Shown piece by piece: positions 11,916-24,180 of a stretch of 64,000 nt of DNA. The position numbers and the translations under genes were made by a program. Origin of the DNA: Nematostella vectensis (Eukaryota > Cnidaria > Anthozoa > Actiniaria > Edwardsiidae); assembly GCF_932526225.1 (NCBI RefSeq), contig NC_064043.1, positions 9,336,821-9,400,820 on the forward strand, written 5' to 3'. Each line of letters starts with the position of its first letter. Position 1 is the stretch's first letter. A model generated the notes under the pieces. It was given only the letters and a program-made list of their open reading frames with translations, was not told where the DNA came from and did no database searches.

Positions 11916-12755
11916 AATCAGGTCGACAGAGCCCCCCACGGGATCACGGTGTGTACAAAGGATCATGTATCTCTTCCACATTATTCCTACCCGGTAACTT
12001 TTCTTACCATACCGTCACAGTGTACGATGCCACGGTTTTTTGAGTAGAATAATCTACTGTTTGTGTATAATATATTGAGAAATGAATGACGAAGTGTAAA
12101 ACTTCAGCTTCTTTATTCTCTTATTTTAATAAAAGCTGTACGCTACACTAAGAAGGTTCTTATGGAAGATTAGTAAGTTAGCACTAGATCGAGGGGATTG
12201 GCTTATTACTTTTCTATCAATACAAAAGCAGGTATGGATCTTTCCTTTCGGTAATAAACCTCAATATATTTCTCGTATTTTACTGGCCTCCCCCTCATCC
12301 TTATATCTATCCAGAACAATCTTCTCATATTTTTTCAGAACAATGTACTTATTTATTTTTTCAGGACAATTTACTTATATCTTTTGTTCAGAGCAATCTA
12401 AATAGTTTTTTTTTTAATAATCTACCTGTATCTTTCGTGAGATTCTAGGCAACTCTCAACGATAATTCTTCAAAGATCCCACCATTAAAAGGAGTCCCAT
12501 GGGCTTTATTTTGTTACAATCAAAGAAACATTTGGATTAGTAACTTTCCATAAAAAGAGGAAAAAATTCGATGGAAAGCCAAGGTTAGTCTAATTGTGCA
12601 ACATTACAAACTTCATAATTACTTGCAGCCGAATTTTATTCAATTGTAAAAAGGAATAGACAGAATTATCATTTATAATTGCAGATAGTCGATCCTAAAC
12701 AAAGTGCTAGTAACGAAAACAAAATATTTATATTCTAATCCCAACAAATTTTAAA

Positions 12756-13898
12756 TCATTCAAAGAGTTGGCACATCTGTGGCGTACTTTGTAACGGATT
12801 AGTATTTTGTAATGTATTTACTGAAGCCTGTGTCATAAACTTTGATTGAGTTCTTGATGAGCTAATATTCGGTAACTTATGACTCGTTTTCGGGTGAACA
12901 CTCGGCAACAAACGTTCATCGTAGATCTTCCTTCCGTTACAAGCATCAGGAAGTTTTCCTGCTTTTCTTGGCCTCTTTAAATAGCCAAGAATTTCGCAAC
13001 AGTGTCCATCGCCGTCATCGCTTAAACTTCTTTTGGTACTTGATGTTTTACGAGCGTCTTTACCGCAAAAGTTACACGTAGCATTCCTATTATCACCACT
13101 GCATCTGTCCTCTAACTTTAAATGGTCGTTTTCAATGGAATTATCCTTGTAGCACATTTGCTTTGCGCTCTGGAAATGCTGACTGACTCGAACACTGCAC
13201 CGTTTGTAATGCGCTATGAATTTTCTAACGCTATTCCTTTCTTCGTCTGATCGGAATGATTGAACAACTTGGGATATCGTCGTTGCCCTGAATCTGGCAC
13301 GGCGTATTTCTGCATTCCCTCGCTTTACACTCGAATCCTTTAATTTGCACGTTTCGGTTTTACAAGTATCCTCTCTCTTAAAAGAATTTCCCTTTTGCGA
13401 GTTGACGCTTTCATCTTTATCTAACAAACATCCAGTTTCAGAGTCAAACTCCTTCCAGTACTCCAAAGGTTGAGAAAAACGTACTTTTTTGCCATTAGAC
13501 GTTCGAACGGAACTTTCCGATTTTTCATCGACCTTCATAGTGTCTTCATTAACAGAAAACTCATTCTTCTCAATTGTCTTTGTCGTATCTAAAGCTAGCC
13601 TTGGCAGGAAGGCATTATTGTTGGTGTCCACTTTGGAACCGAATAATTCACCTTCATTTTCCAAAGCGTAACTTGTCAGGTGCATAGACATCATCTCGCG
13701 AAAATTCAACCCAGACTGATTATGTGCCGTTCCTGAACGATGACAAAGAATTATTTCTCGTCCCAAATCAAGACGTTTAGTTGGGTAACCACCACAGCCT
13801 GTTATCTTAACAGAGAGACTTGTACTATCAGTGATTTCCCTTAAAATTGCCAGATAGCTATCACCAATATTTGCAGTTTCACTCCGCGTGACATCCAA
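12756..13898 (-). CDS. Probable intronless ORF, about 380 aa, RVxF-like motif
   Basis: Long open frame ending in a stop at 12756. The frame opens at a TTG; the first in-frame ATG is about 68 codons in (MMSMHLTSY). The true start is therefore either internal or in an upstream exon, and the left coordinate is the firm one. The protein is unrecognised: charged, mostly disordered, with KKVRF (residues 137-141 of the open frame), which fits an RVxF phosphatase-1 docking motif. It also has a Cys pair (CNFCGKDARK) followed by HCC, possibly a small metal site. It shares strand, lack of introns and composition with the ORFs at 6951 and 9456. Clear sequence similarity between the three is not visible. 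Confidence 0.55.
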   Translation of the reverse strand: MDVTRSETANIGDSYLAILREITDSTSLSVKITGCGGYPTKRLDLGREIILCHRSGTAHNQSGLNFREMMSMHLTSYALENEGELFGSKVDTNNNAFLPRLALDTTKTIEKNEFSVNEDTMKVDEKSESSVRTSNGKKVRFSQPLEYWKEFDSETGCLLDKDESVNSQKGNSFKREDTCKTETCKLKDSSVKRGNAEIRRARFRATTISQVVQSFRSDEERNSVRKFIAHYKRCSVRVSQHFQSAKQMCYKDNSIENDHLKLEDRCSGDNRNATCNFCGKDARKTSSTKRSLSDDGDGHCCEILGYLKRPRKAGKLPDACNGRKIYDERLLPSVHPKTSHKLPNISSSRTQSKFMTQASVNTLQNTNPLQSTPQMCQLFE

Positions 13899-14057
13899 AC
13901 TTGCATAACAAGTATTATTTCTCTTGTAACGTGGGCTTTAGGTTTTCTACCATAGACGAGGAGCCCTTATGCTTCTTGAATCCATGACAACATCCCCAAG
14001 ACATCCTCATGTTTAGACCTCACCGAAAAATAATAATTAATACGAGTTTTGGAACTG

Positions 14058-14407
14058 CTATGAATGCGCCAGTTTTTCTTTCAACGCTGCATCCATATCG
14101 GCTTTCTCATTAAGCCAAAGAAGGAAAACAGTTTCCTCAGCTTTGATAACAAGCCGTTGGTCTTCTTGTAGAATTGGCGGTACGTTGCGAACAGGTCTTT
14201 AAACTATAACAAAAATAGCGAGATTAACACCAAGATAACGTATTCAAATCGTATCGTCGAATGGTTTCAGATTTGTGAAAATGCAGTCATTAGTATGGCG
14301 AGACACCTTTTAGCTACTCACAAACTTAGCAGGTCCATCTTCCAAAAAAACGTAGAATTAGCATTTGTGTTCTCACTAACAAATTGATTTAGGGCTAGAG
14401 AGCTCAT
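14058..14407 (-). CDS. Possible two-exon gene, 74-aa protein of unknown family
   Basis: Exon 1 is 14322-14407 (ATG at 14407, donor GTGAGT). Exon 2 is 14058-14196 (acceptor TTTAAAG, stop TAG). Exon 1 ends with two bases of a codon and exon 2 supplies one, so the frame is preserved. The C-terminal half reads as a charged amphipathic helix (core KAEETVFLLWLNEKADMD) and looks like real coding sequence. I do not recognise the family. The acceptor is not strongly pyrimidine-rich, and the N-terminal exon is the weaker part. Confidence 0.35.
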
Positions 14408-15746
14408 GATCAATATTTAAACATGTTGAGACAACAAATAGTGGCACGCCAGTTCCTTAATGAATAACCGTGACGTATACAATACATAAATTGAGAGAAT
14501 GAAATAAAGAACTATACTTTCCTTTTATCTTATACATTGTATTCACACACTCGCAGAATATAATATGATGATGCTAAAACTGTCCCAAGGAAAAGAATTA
14601 CTATAATCTAACTAGAACACTGGCCCACTGATATCAATGACGCTCGTCTCCCACTTAGATGGAGCTTACAAGAAATTATTATTGGCTTAATTTTCGTGAA
14701 TTCTACTCGCGTCATAGTGGGGTTGCTTTGTCAACACCAATACGGAATTCATTAAGGCCGATTTCTATGTTTGCGTTTGAGATTTTGTGAAAACACGTTT
14801 TAAATATAAAACTAGTTACAAATGACAAATCGTCGGCAATTATCAAAGGCAAGCCTTACAAAAAGCCTAGAACCCTCAACTCCACAACACCTAATCGCCT
14901 TCCTTTTAACGTCATTCCCTTTATGATAAACAATCAGATACAAATTAATTCGTCCAATCAAAAACACTTGACAGGGCCGGATCCAATGAGACATGATCAT
15001 ACGACCGAGGCAATAAGACATAAAAAGAAAAAGTGTGACTCTATTTAATTTTTTTTGAAAAATGGAGCGAATGTCTCGGTTCGCATACTGGCTACGGTCT
15101 TGGTGAAAATTAAGAAAATTCGGAAACCCTTTACGCATCGCTCCATACCTTGTAACACTTGTAACAAATATGGCCACATTGATGACAACATAGACATATC
15201 GCCAGACAAACATGGCAGCACAAATGTAATTGTTTTGAATCTGATAGTAGACTAGGTTTATCCTCTTCTAAACTGCAGGCTTAACTTGTTCGATGCATAG
15301 AATACGGTGTGATATACAGTGTAGAATACGACCATGTCAATGTTAATGGGAAATTGCTAAAATGGCATCAGACGGAAAGCTTTTTCGCGTGCCTTTGGAA
15401 TAAGAATAAATCCCATTCAGTTCGATTTTATTCCACTCTTGTCCCTTGTGTTTCCATGCAATAGATTCTAAGGGCAAAGCTAAAAATTGATTAGGAAGAG
15501 GGAAAAGTAAAAGTGCAATAGATAGTTAATAATTATTTTAAATCACCAATAAATAGATTTGCAGATTTGACAGATTTGATCCGGTATAGACTACCTTCAA
15601 GCTCAGGATATATTGTCACCTCCGAGTATAGGGTGTGGCACAGCTAAGCCGATAACATATTGTTAACTCATGGCTATATAGAACAATCTAGCAACTAGCG
15701 ACTCGTCGAGTACAGGGTTTGGCACTGCCAAGCCGATAACCTATTG
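14408..15746. other. Intergenic region downstream of NFXL1
   Basis: Contains a 133-codon minus-strand frame (14812-15213, ATG at 15213) with no recognisable domain; it is treated as unproven. The right end holds the duplicated NFXL1 terminal segment at 15624-15697, within the likely 3' UTR. Confidence 0.45.
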
Positions 15747-15782
15747 TTAACTCATGGCTATATAAAAGAGTCCAGCAACTAT
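15624..15782. repeat. 84-bp tandem duplication carrying the NFXL1 stop codon
   Basis: Copies at 15624-15697 and 15708-15782. Both contain the block GATAAC.TATTGTTAACTCAT plus flanks. On the minus strand both encode the same ending (LFYIAMS then TAA). The upstream copy is the functional end of NFXL1; the second lies in its 3' UTR. Confidence 0.85.
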
Positions 15783-18700
15783 TGCCATAGCGACTGCGCT
15801 TAGTATTAATTCATTCTTGTGAGCAGATATCCACATCGGCTCCTCCACGAACTCTTCTTGTTTCCTTTGACGTCTTTTCTTCCCTCCGCGCAGACGCTCG
15901 TACAGAGCAATTTCCGCCTGATAAAAGAACAGGTTATTATAGTGAAGGGATTAGATCTGTTTGGTTTACATGAGGTACAATGTTTATCTAGCATCTCCTG
16001 ATTAAGACAGGCCATATTAAAGAGGTACTAACCTCTGGCTTATTTAAGATTTTTGTACCACAAGTATCTCAAGGCCATAATCGTGAGGTGTTACCTCTGG
16101 TTTAAAAGTGGTATCTACCACAAGTATCACAAAGTCGTAATAGTGAGTAAACTTCTGGTTAAATTGATGTGGTATTGTTATCACTAATCTGTCACCATCA
16201 CCATCATTGTCATCGTCATCATATCATCACAACCAACATTAAAACCACTACTATCATAATCAACTTGATTACAATTACCTTCCTTATCGAGGATCCCCTA
16301 CCCATAATCATCATCATCGGCACCAACCCCACCACCCCTCACCTTAGAACTCTCTCATCATCGTTATGATTAACAGAACTACCTTCTGCGCACGCTCTTG
16401 CTCCTCCCTTGTCCTCCTATGGGCTGCGGCATTCTCCTCTTCCTGGCGACGCTTGGCTGCTTTACACTCGTCATCACATTCAACCTTCACGTCGTTGGAC
16501 TGCACACGGTAGCAAGGGAATTGCTAACACAAAACAACACGATCATTACAACAAAATTCTATACACGGTAGCAAGGGGAATGCTAACACAATAAAACACG
16601 CTCATTACAACAAAACTCCATACACGGTAGCAAGGGAATTGCTAACACAAAACAACACGACTATTACAGCAAACTTCTACACGCCGTAGCAAGGGAATTC
16701 CTACTTTTAACAGATATAGCGCTTTAAGCTTTTAAGTTTTTCACTATCTACGAGAGTGCTTCAAACACAGGATGTTAACGCACTAAAATACCTAATTCTA
16801 AAAGAAGGGCGAGCTGCTTTTCATTCAATAAAGTACTTTTACACATTGTGTTGTGAAAAAAAAAACCTTCTGCTGTTTTTGCGTTAGGGTACTAGTGTAA
16901 GTACGTGTTTCCGTTTTGATTTACGCTTGTTATCAATTGAGAAAAACGACTCTTACCATCTTCTTCCTGCGACAAGGGCATCGCACTGCGGTCTTCTTAC
17001 TGCACACGAGCGTGTCAGGACACGCTCCAGGGTGGCACTCAACGCCGCAGCGGTGGCCACAAGATAATGTCTTCGGACATTGATTCTTACACGACTGAAG
17101 CTGTTCGCGCGCCACGCCTTCTGATGAAGTCCAATCGCTGATAACATCAAGGAAAAACTGAAGTTTAGCTTACAACAAAATAGGCTGTTTTAATAGCCCA
17201 TGTTCTATACAAAAGTTTTGTCAACTGACAAAAACATTTTTCATGTACTCTACCCTAAAACTGGTTTACAACACGCCGATTTGCCAGGCCGATTTTTTGT
17301 ACGTTCACTCCGATGTTAGCCCGACTTTTAGTGTTGGACTAAATTTTTCTTTCTACAAACATAGACAGGGGCCCTACAAATCGCAGCATGTGAAAGCAGT
17401 GGCCCAAAATCGGTCCGACAAAACTGGGCGTCGTGTAATCTGCCTCTAAATAGGGACCTCCAGATCTTCTAGGCGAAAAAAAGATTTAAAAAAATTAAAA
17501 ATGTTGATCAACCACTCCTTAGCTAAGGGTTTGAGCTGTGTGCAAAAATACTCAAAATAACCATCCATTAATAGAAATCTGGTACTTTATAGCCCTATTT
17601 CTAGTTCCGCTATGACCGCTGGACTTACAGACTAAGGACGCATAAATACAGTGTAAGCCTCGACTTGAGGCAAATTTCATGCGCATACCAGCGAGAATCC
17701 TCTGGAACTTGGAATAAAACAAAGCAAAAACCTGTGAATACTACATGATCTCGCTGGTATTTGCAATCGATTCAATTGAAACCGAGGCTTGCACTGTATT
17801 TATGCGTCCTCTGTGCCTATGACCAGCAGGCACAGTGGAACCCGAAACTGGACTATTGATGATCTTTGATTTCAAATATCCCAGATACTTTGCCGGCTAG
17901 CGCACCTTGGCCTTCGCGCGCGCCAGAGAACTCCCAATATTCGATTCAGAAACAAAACATCCCCGAATAAACCCGAATGAGAGCAGGCTAGCAGGCTACC
18001 AGATACTCGCTTAGATAAGCAGATGGGAATGGGTGCTTTGAGGTACTAGGTAGGCTAGCAGGCTACCAGATACTCGCTTAGATAAGCCGATGGGAATGGG
18101 TGCTTTGAGGTACTAGGTAAGCTAGCAGGCTACCAGATACTCGCTTAGATAAGCCGATGGAAATGGGTGCTTTGTGGTACTAGGTAGGCTAGCAGGCTAC
18201 CAGATACTCGTTTAGATAAGCCGATGGAAATGGGTGCTTTGTGGTACTAGGTAGGCTAGCAGGCTACCAGATACTTGCTTAGATAAGCCGATGGAAATGG
18301 GTGCTTTGAGGTACTAGGTAGGCTAGCAGGCTACCAGATACTCGCTTAGATAAGCCGATGGGAATGGGTGCTTTGAGGTACTAGGTAGGCTAGCATGCTA
18401 CCAGATACTTGTTTAGATAAGCCGATGGGATTGGGTGCTTTGAGGTACTAGGTAGGCTAGCAGGCTACCAGATACTCGTTTAGATAAGCCGATGGAAATG
18501 GGTGCTTTGTGGTACTAGGTAGGCTAGCAGGCTACCAGATACTCGTTTAGATAAGCCGATGGAAATGGGTGCTTTGTGGTACTAGGGAGGCTAGCATGCT
18601 ACCGGATACTCGCTTAGATAAGCCGATGGAAATGGGTGCTTTGTGGTACTAGGTAGGCTAGCAGGCTACCAGATACTCGCTTAGATAAGCCGATGGAAAT

Positions 18701-21700
18701 GGGTGCTTTGTGGTACTAGGTAGGCTAGCAGGCTACCAGATACTCGCTTAGATAAGCCGATGGAAATGGGTGCTTTGAGGTACTAGGTAGGCTAGCAGGC
18801 TACCAGATACTCGCTTAGATAAGCCGATGGAAATGGGTGCTTTGAGGTACTAGGTAGGCTAGCAGGCTACCAGATACTCGCTTAGAAAAGCCGATGGAAT
18901 TGGGTGCTTTGAGGTACTAGGTAGGCTAGCAGGCTACCAGATACTCGCTTAGATAAGCCGATGGAAATGGGTGCTTTGAGGTACTAGGTAGGCTAGCAGG
19001 CTACCAGATACTTGTTTAGATAAGCCGATGGAAATGGGTGCTTTGAGGTACTAGGTAGGCTAGCAGGCTACCAGGTACTCGTTTAGATAAGCCGATGGAA
19101 ATGGGTGCTTTGAGGTACTAGGTAGGCTAGCAGGCTACCAGATACTCGCTTAGATAAGCCGATGGAATTGGGTGCTTTGAGGTACTAGGTAGGCTAGCAG
19201 GCTACCAGATACTCGCTTAGATAAGCGGATGGGAATGGGTGCTTTGAGGTACTAGGTAGGCTAGCAGGCTACCAGATACTCGTTTAGCTAAGCCGATGGA
19301 AATGGGTGCTTTGAGGTACTAGGTAGGCTAGCAGGCTACCAGATACTCGTTTAGCTAAGCCGATGGAAATGGGTGCTTTGAGGTACTAGGTAGGCTAGCA
19401 GGCTACCAGATACTCGCTTAGATAAGCCGATGGAAATGGGTGCTTTGAGGTACTAGGTAGGCTAGCAGGCTACCAGATACTCGCTTAGATAAGCCGATGG
19501 AAATGGGTGCTTTGAGGTACTAGGTAGGCTAGCAGGCTACCAGATACTCGCTTAGATAAGCCGATGGAAATGGGTGCTTTGTGGTACTAGGTAGGCTAGC
19601 AGGCTACCAGATACTCGCTTAGAAAAGCCGATGGAATTGGGTGCTTTGAGGTACTAGGTAGGCTAGCAGGCTACCAGATACTCGCTTAGATAAGCCGATG
19701 GAAATGGGTGCTTTGAGGTACTAGGTAGGCTAGCAGGCTACCAGATACTCGCTTAGATAAGCCGATGGAAATGGGTGCTTTGAGGTACTAGGTAGGCTAG
19801 CAGGCTACCAGATACTCGCTTAGATAAGCCGATGGAAATGGGTGCTTTGAGGTACTAGGTAGGCTAGCAGGCTACCAGATACTCGCTTAGATAAGCCGAT
19901 GGAAATGGGTGCTTTGTGGTACTAGGTAGGCTAGCAGGCTACCAGATACTCGTTTAGATAAGCCGATGGAAATGGGTGCTTTGTGGTACTAGGTAGGCTA
20001 GCAGGCTACCAGATACTTGCTTAGATAAGCCGATGGAAATGGGTGCTTTGAGGTACTAGGTAGGCTAGCAGGCTACCAGATACTCGCTTAGATAAGCCGA
20101 TGGGAATGGGTGCTTTGAGGTACTAGGTAGGCTAGCATGCTACCAGATACTTGTTTAGATAAGCCGATGGGATTGGGTGCTTTGAGGTACTAGGTAGGCT
20201 AGCAGGCTACCAGATACTCGTTTAGATAAGCCGATGGGATTGGGTGCTTTGAGGTACTAGGTAGGCTAGCATGCTACCAGATACTCGTTTAGATAAGCCG
20301 ATGGGATTGGGTGCTTTGAGGTACTAGGTAGGCTAGCAGGCTACCAGATACTCGTTTAGATAAGCCGATGGAAATGGGTGCTTTGAGGTACTAGGTAGGC
20401 TAGCAGGCTACCAGATACTCGCTTAGATAAGCCGATGGAAATGGGTGCTTTGAGGTACTAGGTAGGCTAGCAGGCTACCAGATACTCGCTTAGATAAGCC
20501 GATGGAAATGGGTGCTTTGAGGTACTAGGTAGGCTAGCAGGCTACCAGATACTCGCTTAGAAAAGCCGATGGAATTGGGTGCTTTGAGGTACTAGGTAGG
20601 CTAGCAGGCTACCAGATACTCGCTTAGATAAGCCGATGGGAATGGGTGCTTTGAGGTACTAGGTAGGCTAGCAGGCTACCAGATACTCGCATAGATAAGC
20701 CGATGGGATTGGGTGCTTTGAGGTACTAGGTAGGCTAGCAGGCTACCAGATACTCGCATAGATAAGCCGATGGGATTGGGTGCTTTGAGGTACTAGGTAG
20801 GCTAGCAGGCTACCAGATACTCGCATAGATAAGCCGATGGGATTGGGTGCTTTGAGGTACTAGGTAGGGAGCGTAAAATAGCTCTTTAAGAGCCAAGTGT
20901 CACTCACCTGCAACGGATGTAGACAGCCATCAGGCAACAGTGACATTGCCTCTTCAGCATTAACTTGCATTGATGGCATTCACCTATTGGAAACCAAGGC
21001 ACGTTTGTGATAGACACAAACCATTAAGACACGAAGTTACTTTTGACGAGTACCTTGGAACTATCTCTGGGAGAGGCTACGTACTACTTGATAAGGACTC
21101 GGTGGTACTCAGGAGATATTCAGTGACTCTAAACAGAATGACTCGGTACTTGTCGGGAGTAATTTGGTACCAGCGGTTGTCAGTATATGCAATTCGTTAC
21201 CCTTGTCGGATCTACCTTTAGTCTGGAATTGGCGATATCCAGGTGGCTTGGCGTTATAAAAATCTGGAACCGATTTCCAGATTTCGAGGCAGTGGAAAAA
21301 TATTTTTTCTCTACTTGTTTTGTTCGCCGTTGTCGGCTAAGTATCGGGGATGACTCGGTACAACTCATGAGCGACCTATTCGGGGTTGCGCTATTCGAGA
21401 ATACCGCAGGGCACACAAGTGATGGGTACCTTGATGGCAGGGCCGCGGACATGAGTGGGTGCAGCCAGAGGGGCGTGGCTTGTTGCATGGTTCCTCACAC
21501 GCCTGGCATTCTGGCCCAGCCTGTCAATCAAATTGATAGCTTGGTACACGGGAAATAGGATAGTGAATATAATAATCTCGCCCTTTTATGACCCCTCACA
21601 AATGCCCACATCCTCACATACAGTAATTGCTTGACTAAGCGCCAGGCAGGCTAGGCGCGTATGGCGCTTATTCTGGAGGGCCGATTATACGAAGCACTTA

Positions 21701-24064
21701 TTCGAGCCACAACGGTACTGTGTTAATACTGTGCTAAAAGCACGTCACTGACACTGAGGGATCAGCTTGTACGTGTGCGTTTTAAAAATACAATTATTGC
21801 AATACTTGTAACTCAGGAAACAATTCAATCACCTCAGTTTTGCTTGTTTCTTTAGTAACGTAGTGACATTCAAGCTGGCACGTATGGTTCCCACAAGGCA
21901 ACGCGCGCCCACACGGCCTTCCACAGGAATACCGACAGGCTTCGGAACAAGGAAATAAACGGTCCTATCACATGAAAGAAAACACATTGTAAAATGAGTC
22001 GAGAAAGAATGTCAAACGGGATATGATAACAAAAGTATTTACCTCGTGCTCTCCATAGCAGCTCCTAAAAACAGATAATAAAATTAAATCAAATAGACAT
22101 AATCAACCGAGGGGGAAACAAATTTATAACCAAAATATATAAAGCGCCTAATAACAAATGCCATGTAGATTTTGTCTCGTTGTGCATGTACAGTGGAACC
22201 TCGATTAAAGGAACCTCTATACACATATTTCAAAAAAGGTTGTACTTGGAGAATCTGTGTATCCTAACCCGCAATACTTTAAGTAAATAAGAAAAAGCGT
22301 AAAATAAGTACAAGGCTTCAAAAGCTGTAGAATTTTTGTTTACATTTTTATAAACATTCACATAGCTTTCAGATACAAGATTCCCGGCCAAAATAACAGT
22401 AAAACGTATGGAAAAGAACCTCGATATAACAAACCCTCGATATAACCAACAGATTTCCCCAGTCCCTTGGCACTTCGTCAAATTGAGGTTCTACTGTATT
22501 TTGCATGTCACAAAGTCGGGTAAAGTATCAAGGCGGCAGAAGTGACGTCATAATTACCATTTGACAGGCTCACGGCAAGGCGGGCAGGGCAACGCAACCA
22601 CTTCCGGGTTTTGCTGCGTATCTTTAGCGGCGGCCTGGACAAGAAATGGGGGCACTGCGATGAGCAGTCTTATTCTTTTGGAGCTGTCAGATTAGCCTAT
22701 CAAGGGTAGGGTATTGGACAAGACGTTTCTGGATTTCTGTATTGGACGGGACGTTTCTGTGAGACGGGGCGTATCGTGCCCCCTCTCCCCCCCCTCCCCC
22801 ATAATTTAAGCCCTGCTACAGAGGTTTTTACTTTGGTTATCGCGGATGTGTGTGTCGTTTAAATCTCTCGCCTGTCTGGAATTAGATCCCATGATACACC
22901 GCGGGTAAACGTAGTCTATTAGACTTACAATTGGTGATTTTGTTTGAGCAGGTACGTTGTCATGGCAACGCTGCGGACAAGTGTGGTTGCAGTCTGGGAG
23001 ATGTCTTTTACAGATCTGTCTGCATGTCGGGCAGTCGCCATAATGGCATCGATGAGGCTAAGGGATGAAGAGCAGTAAATGTCACCGCAGTGCAAACCTG
23101 TAATATTATCATCACTACACATTCACATATGAACAAATAGTGCCATCTTACAGTATGACGAGTGCTAGCATGGTCTTGATCTTAGAAATTTTTCAATGCA
23201 ATCATGTGTACTTCCTTTTATTGATAGTAGAGACTATTCTTTCAGTCTTGTTAATGTGCTATGTACATACATAGGATAAATATTGTGTTAAATCACAATG
23301 GAATACTTTTCTTGTTTCTTGTAGGCATCGCACACAAACTAAAAGAATGTCAAACAGGCCGTCATTTTACCCCCCCCCCCCCCTCATCCCCAAAGAGTAT
23401 AATAACACAAAGCATCTGTTTCCGAACTCTTGTTACTCCAAATAGTTTCAAGGTACTCCCAATGGTAACAACGTTCAACCAAAAGTCGTTATACAAGAAC
23501 ATGATATCAGAACTCAATAAAGGATAGACCACAATTTTCATAGTGTTTTTGAAAACAAAGCAGAGAGTTGGTGGGTCAAAATTCTATAGAAAAATCAAAT
23601 TTTTCTTTATTTGGGTGTGTGGACACTCACCTCTCGGCTGGGGTGATGACAATTAGATGGGTGCCTGTAGGGGAGGAAAAAGACAAAATTAAATTACACA
23701 AGAATTATAAAACGGAGCTAAAGTGTAAACACCAGTTTTGAATATTCCTAGGTGGCGCAGTTGGCAGAGCGTCGCTCTGTAGTGCCTGTGCCTCTCACCA
23801 CTGGGTTCCGGGTTCGATTCCCGGTTCCGACGTGAGTTGAGTTAGTTGGTCTCGCCTTTGCTCCGAGGGTTTTTCTCCGGGTTCTCCGGTTTTCCTCCCT
23901 CCACAAAACCAACAATTTCGATCTTAGCTGTGATCCGTGGTCAGACATGAGCTGTATGGAGGCTGTCTGAGGCGCCTTCCCATGCATTCAACACGACCAC
24001 GTCTGAATCTGCGCTCTCCTAATTCAGCTTCCCGGCTGCAATGAGAGTGATTAGCTACTCCCAT

Positions 24065-24111
<47 letters not shown>

Positions 24112-24128
24112 TTCATTCATTCATTCAT

Positions 24129-24180
<52 letters not shown>

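Larger units (their letters stand above)
10608..12755. other. Intergenic region with two MITE copies
   Basis: No gene recognised. It contains the inverted-repeat elements at 11277-11445 and 11753-11915. The remainder is AT-rich; short frames at 11410-11853 overlap these elements on both strands and are not credible genes. Confidence 0.5.

Noticed and set aside
14812-15213. 133-codon minus-strand frame with hydrophobic N-terminus
   Set aside because: Has an ATG but no recognisable family, no splice context and an overlapping frame on the other strand; could be chance.
17986-20866. CRISPR-like array
   Set aside because: Units are directly contiguous with no unique spacers, and the array lies in an intron of an animal gene.
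20908-20983. Alternative reading of NFXL1 exon 18 in another frame, giving a PDGCLHPL segment resembling the RPLGCLHPC part of human NFXL1
   Set aside because: The true counterpart of that segment is exon 17 (21430-21520). Only the other frame of exon 18 ([15 protein letters not shown]) fits both flanking splice phases and the human order.
23751-23825. Functional tRNA gene
   Set aside because: A and B boxes are present, but the sequence does not close into an acceptor stem and continues into a SINE body with an ATTT tail.
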